Shown here piece after piece: positions 53,014-62,424 of a DNA stretch of 64,000 bases. This stretch comes from Rhizobium sp. WYCCWR10014. Its GTDB lineage: Bacteria; Pseudomonadota; Alphaproteobacteria; Rhizobiales; Rhizobiaceae. How positions within the stretch are numbered: the stretch's first letter is position 1; every line of letters begins with the position of its first letter. The position numbers and the translations under genes were made by a program. The DNA is taken from NCBI RefSeq assembly GCF_001657485.1, contig NZ_LXFU01000042.1, positions 1 through 64,000 of the forward strand, read 5' to 3'. Below the pieces are notes generated by a model. The model was not told where the DNA came from, ran no database searches, and saw nothing but the letters and a program-made list of their open reading frames with translations.

Positions 53014-54480
53014 TCATCCTTTTGCCGCATCCCTCCAGGCGCGCTCGAACGGCAGGCGCCAGGCGTGCGGGGCAATGAGTTGGTGGATCGACTTCGGCCC
53101 CCAGCCGCCCTGGTCGTAGAGGCGTACGGGCGGCGGGTTATCGAGGAGAGGTTGGGAAACCTCCCAGAGCCGCTCAATACCCTCGGCCGTAGTGAACAGC
53201 GTGTGGTCACCGCGCATGGCGTCGAGGATCAGACGCTCATACGCCTCCAGAACTTCGCCAATCAGGCCGGTTTCGCTCATGGCGAATTGCAGCGAGAGCT
53301 TGTCGAGCCGGAAGCCCGGGCCAGGGCGCTTGCCATAGAAGGAAAGCGAGACCTTGGAGGAATCAGCGAGGTCGAAGGTGAGGTGGTCAGGGCCCTGTGC
53401 CCCCACGCCAGATCCCGCAGGGAACATCGATTTCGGGGGCTCGCGGAATGCGATCGAAATAATGCGCTGCCCCTCGGCCATGCGCTTGCCTGTACGCAGG
53501 TAGAAGGGCACTCCGGCCCAGCGCCAGTTGTCGATGGCGCATTTTAGGGCGATGAAGGTGTCAGTGTCGCTTTCGGGATCGACGCCAGGCTCATTACGGT
53601 AGCCAATGTATTGGCCGCGCACCACGTCGCGCGGCTCAATCGGCAACATGGAGCGGAACACCTTGTTCTTCTCTTCCGAGATTGGCGCAGGCTCAAGGGC
53701 AGTGGGCGGCTCCATCGCCATGAAGGCGAGGATCTGGAAGAGGTGGGTCACCACCATGTCACGATAGGCGCCGGTGGTCTCGTAAAAGGCGGCGCGAGTG
53801 GAAAGGCCGAGCGTCTCCGGGACGTCGATCTGCACATGGTCGATGAAGTTGCGGTTCCAGATTGGTTCGAACAGGCCATTGGCAAATCGGAAGGCCAGGA
53901 TGTTTTGCGCCGGCTCCTTGCCGAGGAAATGGTCGATGCGGAAGATCTGCTTCTCGTCGAACACCTCGTGCAGCTTCTTGTTCAGTGCAACGGCACTGGC
54001 AAGGTCCGTGCCGAAGGGCTTTTCCATGATGATACGGGAGCGTTCAGTCAGCTCAGCCTGGGCGAGGAGTTGCACGGCTAGAAGGGCGGCACTTGGTGGC
54101 ACGGATAAATAATGCACGCGCCGCGTCTCGACGCCCAGCGCTTCCTCGGCCCTGTCGACCGCTTCCTTGAGAACATTGGCGCCTGCTGCGAGCGGGACAT
54201 AGTCGAGCGATGCGGCAAACGCTTCCCATTCGGACTGCGAGAACTTGCGAGTCAAGAACTTGTCAAGCGAGTCACGGGCGATGGTGCGGAAGGCATCCGC
54301 GTCGATGTCGTCGAGCGAGACGCCGATAATGCGGCAGCCTGGGATGAAGCCCGCATTGGTGAGGTGGAACAGCCCGGTCAGTAGCTTGCGCCGTGAGAGA
54401 TCGCCCGTTGCGCCGACGAGCACAACGACCTGTGGATAGCCGGGGCCAACCCGAGTTGAATTCTTGCGCAAAACACTCAT
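53014..54480 (-). CDS. zwf: Glucose-6-phosphate 1-dehydrogenase
   Basis: The 488 residues have the NADP-binding loop VLVGATGDLSRRKL, the active-site signature RIDHFLGKEP and the lysine motif MEKPFGTDL, all diagnostic for G6PD. It makes 6-phosphogluconolactone for the pentose phosphate and Entner-Doudoroff routes. The start ATG 54480 gives the family N-terminus; the frame extends 34 codons upstream. Unusually, no pgl or edd follows, so this is probably an extra, stand-alone copy supplying NADPH or processing glucose released from sucrose-type substrates by the neighbouring operon. Confidence 0.95.
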   Translation of the reverse strand: MSVLRKNSTRVGPGYPQVVVLVGATGDLSRRKLLTGLFHLTNAGFIPGCRIIGVSLDDIDADAFRTIARDSLDKFLTRKFSQSEWEAFAASLDYVPLAAGANVLKEAVDRAEEALGVETRRVHYLSVPPSAALLAVQLLAQAELTERSRIIMEKPFGTDLASAVALNKKLHEVFDEKQIFRIDHFLGKEPAQNILAFRFANGLFEPIWNRNFIDHVQIDVPETLGLSTRAAFYETTGAYRDMVVTHLFQILAFMAMEPPTALEPAPISEEKNKVFRSMLPIEPRDVVRGQYIGYRNEPGVDPESDTDTFIALKCAIDNWRWAGVPFYLRTGKRMAEGQRIISIAFREPPKSMFPAGSGVGAQGPDHLTFDLADSSKVSLSFYGKRPGPGFRLDKLSLQFAMSETGLIGEVLEAYERLILDAMRGDHTLFTTAEGIERLWEVSQPLLDNPPPVRLYDQGGWGPKSIHQLIAPHAWRLPFERAWRDAAKG

Positions 54481-55417
54481 CCTCAAGTCTTCCGTTGTCC
54501 CTTGGGGATGGAGGTCGACCCCAGCTCCGAGCTGCCGCGAAGCGGCTATCTTCGTGCGTGATGCCATGTCGTTGAAGCTCACCCCTCAAAGGTTAAATAG
54601 ACGCATGGATTGCGTAGCGGAGCAAGGGGGGCGGCAATACCGTCCCGAAGTGCCGCGTCTTAGCGACTTCGGTCGCTCGTTTGTCGACTTTCTCGATACC
54701 AAGGTCTTGAGCACCTCATTTAGTTAGATGGCCCAACTCAGAGGCGCAGGGCGGTCATTGACAGCAAATTCAACGCTGCCAGCGCTCGGGGCTCCGATAT
54801 CAGTTGCCTTTGAATGCCGTTTGTCAAAGATCGAGTTTTGTAGTCAGGGCAGCGTGCCATCCGAAGGTGACGCCCTCGCCAGCCAGCCATTCAAACCGTC
54901 GAACCTTGCTGCGTATTAAGGCCAACAGGATGGTCACGAGTTCGAACCCTTCAAGGCGGCCAAGCCGAAGGTGCCCAGAGGGACGAAAACGCTCCACCAT
55001 TCACCTGCCGGGTTCCTTTTGTTTTCTGCCTGACCGAAGAGGCTTGGGCTTGGGAGCGCGTGGATCAATTTCTGCGAATAAAGCTGAAACGTTCACCGAA
55101 AGAACCCTCGCAAACGCCTACATGCCAGGATAATGAGTCGTCACAAATCTTTGAAAATAGCTGTGAATGCTTCGCCCGCCGCCCGCTTTTGGGGCATTCA
55201 TTCTTGAATCGCAACTTGACCGCGCTTCTTGGCGCGACGATGCTTAGTGCATCTTGTTGGGGGCGAGTATGTCGGCGGACCGCGAAAGTGAAATCGACTA
55301 CCTGAATTATTCCGAGGTCTCAGAAATGGCGTGCGACGTCGTCACTGACTGTACATTGCCTGTCCGATGGCCAATTTGCCGAATCGCCGGATCCTATCGA
55401 ATGCTCGGGGAGGGAGC
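54481..55417. other. Intergenic region between zwf and the metallophosphoesterase
   Basis: About 940 bp, AT-richer by eye than the sugar operons to the left. Short open frames (for example 54804-55133) have no recognised product. GTTCGAACCCTTC at 54940-54952 looks like a tRNA T-loop but its stem does not pair, and no other tRNA arm is present. The region should contain the promoters of zwf and of the defence-like operon. Confidence 0.4.
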
Positions 55418-56878
55418 ATGAAGTTTTCGATCCTGCACATCTCCGACCTTCATCAAAACTTGAAGGACGAGATCCTCCCTGACGTGCTGTTGGACTCGAT
55501 TGCGAATGATTTTCGACGGTTTGCAGCCGAGGACCCAGCTATTCGCGTTCCTGACCTTTGTGTTGTCAGCGGGGATATTGTCTATGGCGTCTCACCATCG
55601 GCGGGCAACCCAGCCGCTGAACTAGAACGCCAGTACAACCAGGCCCTTGAGTTTCTCGTCAAACTTTGTAACCGCTTCTTTGCGGGTGAGCGTAAACGCG
55701 TCATCATCCTTCCCGGAAATCACGATGTCGATTATAGCGAAGTAATCCGCTCCGGCAGCTTCCATTCGATTCCGAACGAGGCCGGTCCCAAAGACAAGCT
55801 AGTTGCTGAACTCTTTTCACCTAACAGCCAACTGCGATGGTCTTGGTCGAGGCTAGAGTTCTTCCGGATCGACGATCAGGCGATCTACGATAACCGGTTA
55901 GGACAATTTGCGCGCCTGTATGAGCGGTTCTACGAGGGCGCGCGAACCTATCCTTTGGATCCGTCCCGGCAGTTCGACATCTTCGATTTTCCGCAGTTCA
56001 GCTTCTGCCTCGCTGCTTTCAACAGTTGTTTCCGTAATGATCCGATGAACCGTGTGGGTGCCATACATCCCGGTGCTTTGATGGAAGCCTGTCGCGAACT
56101 TCGTAGTCCGTCGCGCGTAGGCTGGTATCTTGCTGCAAGCTGGCACCACGATATTGCCGGAGGCGTGGGGCATGAGGATTTTCTCGATGCGGGGTTCGTC
56201 CAGCATCTCATTGATGCCGGTGTGACGATCGGCTTTCACGGCCATCGCCATCGCACTGACTGCTTCGATCAGAAATTCCGACTGGGTGATGCACCACGAC
56301 AGATGACGGTGATAGCAGCCGGGACACTCTGCGCAGGTCCGGCAAATCTCAGTCCCGGCATCCCCAGGGGCTACAATGTCATCGAGATCGAGACGGATGC
56401 TGCTGCCGGGCGTGTTCATTCCAGGCAGATGGTCAACCAGTTGCAGAACATTCCGATTTGGGCCGCCGGCCGGTTCCTTGATGCCCGCGGATCATTTTTG
56501 AATTTTGACCTCAGCCCCCCTGTCGAAAAGAGACCAGCAGCGCTGGATGTGGAACTGGTCCTTGAGCGAGCGTCCGACCTTCTTGGGCAGAAAAAATGGA
56601 AAGATGTAATCACCGAACTGGCGCCCATCGCGCAGAACTCGACTTCGCGGCGCCTTCTGGTGGAGGCTCTACAGCATATCGACGATAGCGCTCTGACAAT
56701 GGAGTACCTGTCACAGCCAGAAAACACCAACGAAGCTGTGATGCTCGGTGTAGCCTTAATGCAAAGCACTAGCGCGGATGAGGTGGAGCGTTTTCTCCGG
56801 CTCGAAATTGTCGTCAATCATTCGGACGCAAGCCTGAAGGACGTCACGGCGCGCTTGAAACGAAAGTTTGGAAAATGA
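55418..56878 (+). CDS. Calcineurin-like metallophosphoesterase
   Basis: The 486 residues begin at ATG 55418 with GGGGAGGG upstream. The five metallophosphoesterase motifs are present: ISDLHQN (Asp10, His12), VSGDIVYG (Asp53), LPGNHDVDY (Asn101, His102), SWHHDI and GFHGHRHRTD. About 150 further C-terminal residues (from around 335) are helical and unassigned; they may bind the partner. The enzyme should hydrolyse a phosphodiester such as a cyclic nucleotide or nucleic acid end. The stop overlaps the start of an HSP90-like ATPase (ATGA), so the pair acts as a unit. Codon use looks less GC-rich than neighbouring metabolic genes, consistent with transfer. Confidence 0.92.
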   Translation: MKFSILHISDLHQNLKDEILPDVLLDSIANDFRRFAAEDPAIRVPDLCVVSGDIVYGVSPSAGNPAAELERQYNQALEFLVKLCNRFFAGERKRVIILPGNHDVDYSEVIRSGSFHSIPNEAGPKDKLVAELFSPNSQLRWSWSRLEFFRIDDQAIYDNRLGQFARLYERFYEGARTYPLDPSRQFDIFDFPQFSFCLAAFNSCFRNDPMNRVGAIHPGALMEACRELRSPSRVGWYLAASWHHDIAGGVGHEDFLDAGFVQHLIDAGVTIGFHGHRHRTDCFDQKFRLGDAPRQMTVIAAGTLCAGPANLSPGIPRGYNVIEIETDAAAGRVHSRQMVNQLQNIPIWAAGRFLDARGSFLNFDLSPPVEKRPAALDVELVLERASDLLGQKKWKDVITELAPIAQNSTSRRLLVEALQHIDDSALTMEYLSQPENTNEAVMLGVALMQSTSADEVERFLRLEIVVNHSDASLKDVTARLKRKFGK

Positions 56879-59193
56879 GCGGTATTGTCTTCCAAGTCGA
56901 CACCTCGCGTGTTCTGGCGATCCTCGCGAATGAAATCTACGATTCACCATTCGCCATGCTGCGGGAAAATCTGCAGAATGCCTATGACGCCGTCCGCCAG
57001 CGCTTCGCTGCCGATGGGATGCTCAAGGAGGGGGGGAAGATCTCCGTAGCAATCGCCGGGCAAACAATCTCGATCACCGACAATGGCATCGGAATGAGAG
57101 AGGAAACGTTGCGCGAGAACTTCTGGAAGGCAGGCTCCAGCGGAAAGAGATCTGACAATGCCAGAAAGGCCGGCGTCGTTGGAACCTTCGGCATCGGCGC
57201 GATGGCGAATTTTGGTGTGTGCTCTTCTCTAGAGGTCGTGACGCGCGCGGTTGGGCAGGAAAAGGTGCTACGCAGCGTGGCAGAACTAGCATCCCTTCAG
57301 ATTGGCGAGGAGTGCATAAGCTTTGAGACGATAGATACCGATCACGATTTCGGAACTACGATTAAGGCGACCTTAGACGGCCAGAACGTAATCTCAGAAG
57401 CACAAGCAATCGCCTACCTTCGCCCATATGTACGCATGTTGCCGGTCCCTGTCGTTGTGAACGACACCCTGATAAGCGGGGAAAATATCGACGGTTTCGT
57501 CGACAGCCGTAGTTTTTCGCAAATCGCCGCGAAGGCTTGGACCGATAAGGTCGTGACTGCCACCTTTACGACGAGCATCGACCCCAATGCACAGGCTCTC
57601 GTCCATGTCGCCAACATAAAGATCGGCGGACAGGACGTCGACGGTTCCATGGTTCTTTTACAGGGCAGTGGGCAGCTAATGGGCTTGCGATCATTCTTCG
57701 GTTTGGCTCCGGTACCTGCAGTGGGCCACTATCGCTTCGGTGGCTTCGCAAACCTTAGCTTCCTGCATCCAACGGCCGGGCGCGAAGCGCTCAGCCGAGA
57801 CAGCATCGAACAGGTCAACAGATTGATCACGCTTGCTGAATACGCTGCCTCTGATGCGATCGGTCGATCGTCTCTGGCTGATCGGAGCAATGCTTTTTTG
57901 AGCTGGATAGTGCCCAATAGCCGCTATGATCTCGCGGACAATATTACCATTGCCGCTCACCCCGGCAGCCAAACGATAACTTTGGGGCAATTGAAAGCGA
58001 CGGTCGCCGATCAGAATTATCTCTACTATCCAGGTACCGTATCAGGTGTCATAAACACGTTTGCCAATGAGAGCTGCACCGTCCTGCAAGTGTCGCAGAA
58101 CAATCCGCGCCGGCGCGTCCAGACGCACTACGTTTCTGAAATCCTGAAAATCAAACCCGTTCCCGCCTCCGCGCAGATCATCAAGACGTACACCAGGGAC
58201 GACCTCAGTTTTGCGGAGCTCGCATTTGTTCTTAAGGTTGCTTCGACTATCCGAGATGACTACCTCTTGCCGTCTATTGACGTGGGCTTTGCCGATATTT
58301 CCCATAACGTGACCGTGCTGGTCGAAAAGATCGATGAGACTCTTAAGGTTTTGATCTCCAAGACCAGTGCGTCGATCGTTCCCGTGCTCGGTGTCTACAA
58401 GACGGCCTACGAGCTATTTGAGCCGTTTATCAAGGATTATGTGAGGGTCAACATCTATCCCTCGATCCAACCTTACGTGCCGAGTTCCACTAAAGGCGGT
58501 GTAGAGGCTTTGCATAAGCTGCTGCTCAAGAACCGCGAATTATATCGCTATGAACTGTCAGAGCGGGGAGAAGTCGAAGGTGTTCTGGGGGAGGAGCTTG
58601 CTGGCGATAAGAGCTTTGCCCGGGTGATCCAAGAGGTAAGACTCAAGCGCAGGCCCCAAAGTCAGAAAGTTTCGGCCGAACAGGTCGGACGCATCGAAAC
58701 TGAGCTTCCTGGGATCGAGGAAGTGCCTTTGTACTTCCCGCAGTCGGATGTCGCTGCGGATGACGGCGAATACGATGCCGCACCGCCAATCATCAGGGAT
58801 ACTGTCAAGTCAGAAATGAAAATTCTGACCACCAGCGAACACTACCCGATGCTCAATAATTTCACGATGTTCCTCGGTCTTTCCGATAAGCTGATGAAGA
58901 GCGAGGCTGAGTTTTTTCGTCGTCCGCATTCGACACGCATCATCTGGGGAGGACAGCGTGTCGTCTATATCTTCACGGAAGAAACCGAAACACTAAGCCT
59001 TTACTATGACATCGAGCTTCAGGGGCAGATCGAAAAGTCGAAGACTGGCGGTTCGATGTTCCCGACCACGACAATCGTCACTGACGGTCGCGTCTTCATC
59101 CCGATACCTGATGCCCTGAAAGACAATTTCCAAGTTGGCGACACGCCGAAAGAGTTTTTCGTCCGCTTCGATATTTTGAGTGCGGGCATTTAA
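56875..59193 (+). CDS. HSP90-like GHKL ATPase
   Basis: The 772 residues open with a full Bergerat ATP-binding fold: Glu31 to Asn35 (MLRENLQNAYDAV), Asp69-x-Gly71-x-Gly73 (ITDNGIGM) and the Gly-rich lid KAGVVGTFGIGAMANFG. An S5-like middle domain follows (about 220-330, HPTAGREALSRDS). The remaining 400 residues have no recognised domain and include a polar linker with SQKVSAEQVGRIETELP. It is not HtpG, which it matches only in the first third. Stand-alone HSP90-like ATPases of this type are found in bacterial conflict systems, often beside an effector enzyme; the coupled metallophosphoesterase would be the effector here. That role is inference. Confidence 0.85.
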   Translation: MSGIVFQVDTSRVLAILANEIYDSPFAMLRENLQNAYDAVRQRFAADGMLKEGGKISVAIAGQTISITDNGIGMREETLRENFWKAGSSGKRSDNARKAGVVGTFGIGAMANFGVCSSLEVVTRAVGQEKVLRSVAELASLQIGEECISFETIDTDHDFGTTIKATLDGQNVISEAQAIAYLRPYVRMLPVPVVVNDTLISGENIDGFVDSRSFSQIAAKAWTDKVVTATFTTSIDPNAQALVHVANIKIGGQDVDGSMVLLQGSGQLMGLRSFFGLAPVPAVGHYRFGGFANLSFLHPTAGREALSRDSIEQVNRLITLAEYAASDAIGRSSLADRSNAFLSWIVPNSRYDLADNITIAAHPGSQTITLGQLKATVADQNYLYYPGTVSGVINTFANESCTVLQVSQNNPRRRVQTHYVSEILKIKPVPASAQIIKTYTRDDLSFAELAFVLKVASTIRDDYLLPSIDVGFADISHNVTVLVEKIDETLKVLISKTSASIVPVLGVYKTAYELFEPFIKDYVRVNIYPSIQPYVPSSTKGGVEALHKLLLKNRELYRYELSERGEVEGVLGEELAGDKSFARVIQEVRLKRRPQSQKVSAEQVGRIETELPGIEEVPLYFPQSDVAADDGEYDAAPPIIRDTVKSEMKILTTSEHYPMLNNFTMFLGLSDKLMKSEAEFFRRPHSTRIIWGGQRVVYIFTEETETLSLYYDIELQGQIEKSKTGGSMFPTTTIVTDGRVFIPIPDALKDNFQVGDTPKEFFVRFDILSAGI

Positions 59194-59733
59194 GCGTGGA
59201 TGCTGGGTAATGCTGTTGATCGATCACAAGCCGATGGTCCTACAGTTCGGGCCGAAGGTGATCCATCGCATTAAGGCTCGCGATCAGCGAAACATTCCGT
59301 TCAAGAGCGTAGCCAACCGCACACGTCATGCGCGGAAATCAATTCGTGGGCGTCTACAGTTCCAAGCGATTACGCTCGGCGCTCGAATATCGATCACCAG
59401 AGCAATCTGAAACCCAAATTGCGCAGTAGGCGGCTGAGTTTAATGCAGGCTCGCTGCTCCAGCCGGAGGGGTTCACTCTAACTTACGGTCACATCTAAGC
59501 AACTCAACTAAAGCAATATTGTCAAAGTGTTATCGAGCTTATGAGCCATTTGAAATGACGGGCCGATGGTTCACATCCCTTCAAGGCGAGAGGCAATGTC
59601 TCCTCCCTCCGGCTGTTCGCTAACCCTCCACTGCATCGGAAGTCGCTCCGAATCCTGGAAAGAACTCCGACGCAACGGAGATCAGCCGCTGGGTCAATGG
59701 GGGCGCCAATGGCGATTTGGCTCAGGCACGTTT
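59194..59733. other. Intergenic region between convergent operons
   Basis: About 540 bp between the HSP90-like gene and the 3' end of the patatin gene, which face each other. A 76-codon frame at 59180-59410 has no support. I see no strong hairpin, transposase remnant or RNA gene. Confidence 0.4.
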
Positions 59734-61440
59734 TCAGTAATCCATCCTGGCCACCGAGCGAATCCTGCTGCGGCTAGTTGGCAGATGATTTGCAAACCCA
59801 TCGAGCGGCTGCAAAGCCCGAAACTTCGCGCCGAGGGCTGCGATCTCCTCCGCGCGTTCCCGCAGGATGTGACGTTCCTCTTCCGTCAGTTCCTTGTAGG
59901 AGGACGGTGCATATTCGGTCGCAATCGCTGCATAACTTAGCGAGCCGGGTTCGGGTGCTTCCGCGTAGGCAGCCGCGAAATCGCGCAACATTTCCTCAAG
60001 TGCTCGCACTTCGACCAGGTAACGTCGCCACTTATGTTCATTGAGGTCGAAGTCGCTGTTGATTAGGTCTCCCGCGATCTCTCCAAAATTGGTCAGCTCT
60101 GTGATGCGAGCTGGGGGCATTTCGAGATTGAGCCCGCCCTCTTCCGTCTTCAGATTGACCGTCACGATCCGTTCGCGATAACCGGCGAGGATCGACTGGA
60201 GCGAATCCTGCCAGTCTTTGGCACTGTCGAAGAGTGCGAACACGAAGCCGAAAAGGCCTGTAAAACCGCGCGTTGGCAGGAGTTGTCCCTGTGTCGCCTT
60301 TGCGGGGAGAACCACCCGCGTTTCGCCCGTAGTGCCAGGCTTTTCTCGCATGGGATTGTATTCGCCAAGGGAGATGCCAAAAGTCGGGCGGGACGGCAGG
60401 AACCGGTCGAAGAAGTGCACCGGAAAGTTGGAAGACAAGCCACCATCGGAAAACATACAGCGGACGAGCTTGTGCTGATCGTCTACACCAACGAGCGTGT
60501 AGTCGTTTCGATAAAGCGGGACGGCAGAAATCAATGCCGGGAAGCTGAGGCTCATGCGTGCCAGAACCACTAACGGGAGATTTTCAATCTTGAATGGGTA
60601 AAGATCTGTCGATCCTTGCTTTGACGCCGTCAGCATTGCGTCTACAACCCGGCCCGGGAAAAGAGTTCGAAATTCCCGTTCCGAGAAATAGTGCAGATTG
60701 TTCTCCATCGGTAGAACGTAGGGTCGGTGCGAGGTGATGTCCGTCGTCACAGTCTGGACTTTGATTCCGCGCGTTTCCAGATCCTTGATGCCGAGAGGCG
60801 CCCCAGTGGCAGGATGCCCGGCGACACGATCGATCGTGTCGGTCAGCCACTCGGTCAGGGCAGGGTGTCCAACCGCTGAATAGGCTTGGGTCATGCCGTT
60901 GCAGAGACCGTAGTCGGCCTGTGGAAGGCGTCGCGCAACGTCGCGCGCGGCGACAAAGCCTGCGGTGGCCACCGGAAAAAGCACGAGCAGGAACATAAGC
61001 AGGAGGACTGCGAGGATCGTCGCCGGTATTGAATGCGAGATCAACGGTATCATGACGGCAACAATGACGGCAGGCACGAGGCCGGCCAGCGCTGGCATCG
61101 AGTAGCCTTTGAAGAGCGCGAGGACTGTACCCAAGATGCTTTTCGACATGGCCGCCAGCATCAGATTGAAGACCGGTCGCAGTTCCGGTCGGGGCTGAAA
61201 TTTCTCCAGGAGCGTTGCTGACAGCTGTTTTGGGAGTGCCTCGATCTTCTCGAACCCGCCGTCAGCCCGCCCGTACTCAGCCGCCGCCGTAACGACTGCG
61301 GCAATCGCACCGGCAGATGTGCCGCCGATATTGCAAAAGCGGTATTTATGCGAGAGTTTTACTGCCGCTTTCGGGTAAACCACACCGCTGGTGATCCCAC
61401 CTTTCATGACCAAGTCGCAGCTCTGTTCAGGCGCGCTCAT
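59734..61440 (-). CDS. Patatin-like phospholipase with internal membrane segment
   Basis: The 568-residue protein has patatin motifs: oxyanion hole VMKGGITSGVVYPKA, nucleophile Ser42 in GGTSAGAIAA, and catalytic Asp332 in FSDGGLSSNFP. Between them, residues about 92-160 form two or three strongly hydrophobic helices (ALAGLVPAVIVAVMIPLI, TILAVLLLMFLLVLFPVATA), which would hold the enzyme in the membrane. Patatin lipases such as CapV are known membrane-degrading effectors in anti-phage systems. It starts 12 bp after the HNH gene with GGGAGA upstream and is the third gene of the operon ATPase-HNH-patatin. An alternative is a housekeeping lipid enzyme carried along. Confidence 0.9.
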   Translation of the reverse strand: MSAPEQSCDLVMKGGITSGVVYPKAAVKLSHKYRFCNIGGTSAGAIAAVVTAAAEYGRADGGFEKIEALPKQLSATLLEKFQPRPELRPVFNLMLAAMSKSILGTVLALFKGYSMPALAGLVPAVIVAVMIPLISHSIPATILAVLLLMFLLVLFPVATAGFVAARDVARRLPQADYGLCNGMTQAYSAVGHPALTEWLTDTIDRVAGHPATGAPLGIKDLETRGIKVQTVTTDITSHRPYVLPMENNLHYFSEREFRTLFPGRVVDAMLTASKQGSTDLYPFKIENLPLVVLARMSLSFPALISAVPLYRNDYTLVGVDDQHKLVRCMFSDGGLSSNFPVHFFDRFLPSRPTFGISLGEYNPMREKPGTTGETRVVLPAKATQGQLLPTRGFTGLFGFVFALFDSAKDWQDSLQSILAGYRERIVTVNLKTEEGGLNLEMPPARITELTNFGEIAGDLINSDFDLNEHKWRRYLVEVRALEEMLRDFAAAYAEAPEPGSLSYAAIATEYAPSSYKELTEEERHILRERAEEIAALGAKFRALQPLDGFANHLPTSRSRIRSVARMDY

Positions 61441-61452
61441 GTCCCATCTCCC

Positions 61453-62424
61453 TCAGTTGGTTTCAAGCGTCTTCAACCAAGCCTTCACGAGGCTCGAGTA
61501 GGGTTGGTCCGGCTCCGCCATCGCGCGGATTTCATCGAGGATCTGGTTGATCAGGAGATCGAGCCGCGCGCCCATCGTCTTGTTCTCTTGATCACGGCTG
61601 GCAAGCAGTGTCTCCGAGATCTTGCCGATTTCGTCGATCAACCGGCTCAGGAAATCGAGCTGGCGCAGGATCCGGGTTCGCTCCTGGACCAATCCAAGCC
61701 GATTCAAGCCATAGACATGGATCGATGTTAGGCCCCGCCGGGAGGGGACGTTGTTCTTGAAGGTTGGAAGGACGAGGCCAAGGGGGGCGCGGCGGTCGAT
61801 GTGGAACACCAGATGCTCCTCCGGATCGTCCACGCAGGGGTTGATAAGATCGGGCTGCTCGTCGATGCTGGGAAACTCCGCCGTCGCCCTGGCCGCGCCG
61901 GCGATTGGAAACAAGTCCTGCTTGCCGAGCGATGCCTTGACCCCTTGCATTTCGGGGGCCGCCAGAAGTTGCGCGAGGCTCTCAGGGAATCTCGGCAAGT
62001 CCTGCCAACGCCGGCGATTGCAATCGATGCAGCTTGGCAGCAGGTTGTCCCATAGCATCGCAAGCCACCAGTAGCCGGGATGATTGGCAACGCCGGCGAT
62101 GCGCCCCTTCGGCCGGTAATGCTCGACATCGACCGGCGCTTGGCTGGCGTACCGGCTTTCGCAATAAGCGCATTTTCCGAAGAACAGCTTATCGAGCGCG
62201 TACTTGACAGCCTCATCGGAGTAGGCGCTGAAATCGAACGTCTTTTCCTTCTTCTTCCTAGTTTTCGTGGTTGGAGCCGGAGCGCCGGCAGTGATTGCCG
62301 CGGCTTCTGCCTTCGCCTGCGCCTCGAAGAAGACCTTCGCCTTCGACAGTTCCTTGCCGCCGCGGCTCTTATTGCCGACAAGGACCGTCGGCGTCGAAAC
62401 CAGGGCCCGATCGACGCGCCGCAT
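61453..62424 (-). CDS. HNH endonuclease, PtuB-like
   Basis: The 323 residues have a zinc-HNH core at 80-140: Cys85-x2-Cys88 (GKCAYCES), His102 in VEHYRPKG, Asn127 in WDNLLPSC and Cys132-x2-Cys135-Asn136 (CIDCNRRRW). The spacing and the HYRPKG block are those of the HNH proteins paired with AAA ATPases in Septu (PtuB) and some retron systems. A Lys-rich linker (TKTRKKKEK) separates a short N-terminal arm. Its ATG overlaps the ATPase stop by one base (TAATG), showing translational coupling. Likely target is nucleic acid once the ATPase senses infection. Confidence 0.88.
   Translation of the reverse strand: MRRVDRALVSTPTVLVGNKSRGGKELSKAKVFFEAQAKAEAAAITAGAPAPTTKTRKKKEKTFDFSAYSDEAVKYALDKLFFGKCAYCESRYASQAPVDVEHYRPKGRIAGVANHPGYWWLAMLWDNLLPSCIDCNRRRWQDLPRFPESLAQLLAAPEMQGVKASLGKQDLFPIAGAARATAEFPSIDEQPDLINPCVDDPEEHLVFHIDRRAPLGLVLPTFKNNVPSRRGLTSIHVYGLNRLGLVQERTRILRQLDFLSRLIDEIGKISETLLASRDQENKTMGARLDLLINQILDEIRAMAEPDQPYSSLVKAWLKTLETN

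Noticed and set aside
54940..54960. tRNA T-loop-like GTTCGAACCCTTC and possible att site
   Set aside because: The flanking bases cannot form the T-stem, and no acceptor, D or anticodon arm is visible. The shared 12-mer CCCTTCAAGGCG at 54947 and 59577 is short enough to recur by chance in 64 kb.
59180..59410. 76-codon frame overlapping the end of the HSP90-like gene
   Set aside because: It starts inside the preceding gene, lacks a ribosome site and has no recognisable feature.
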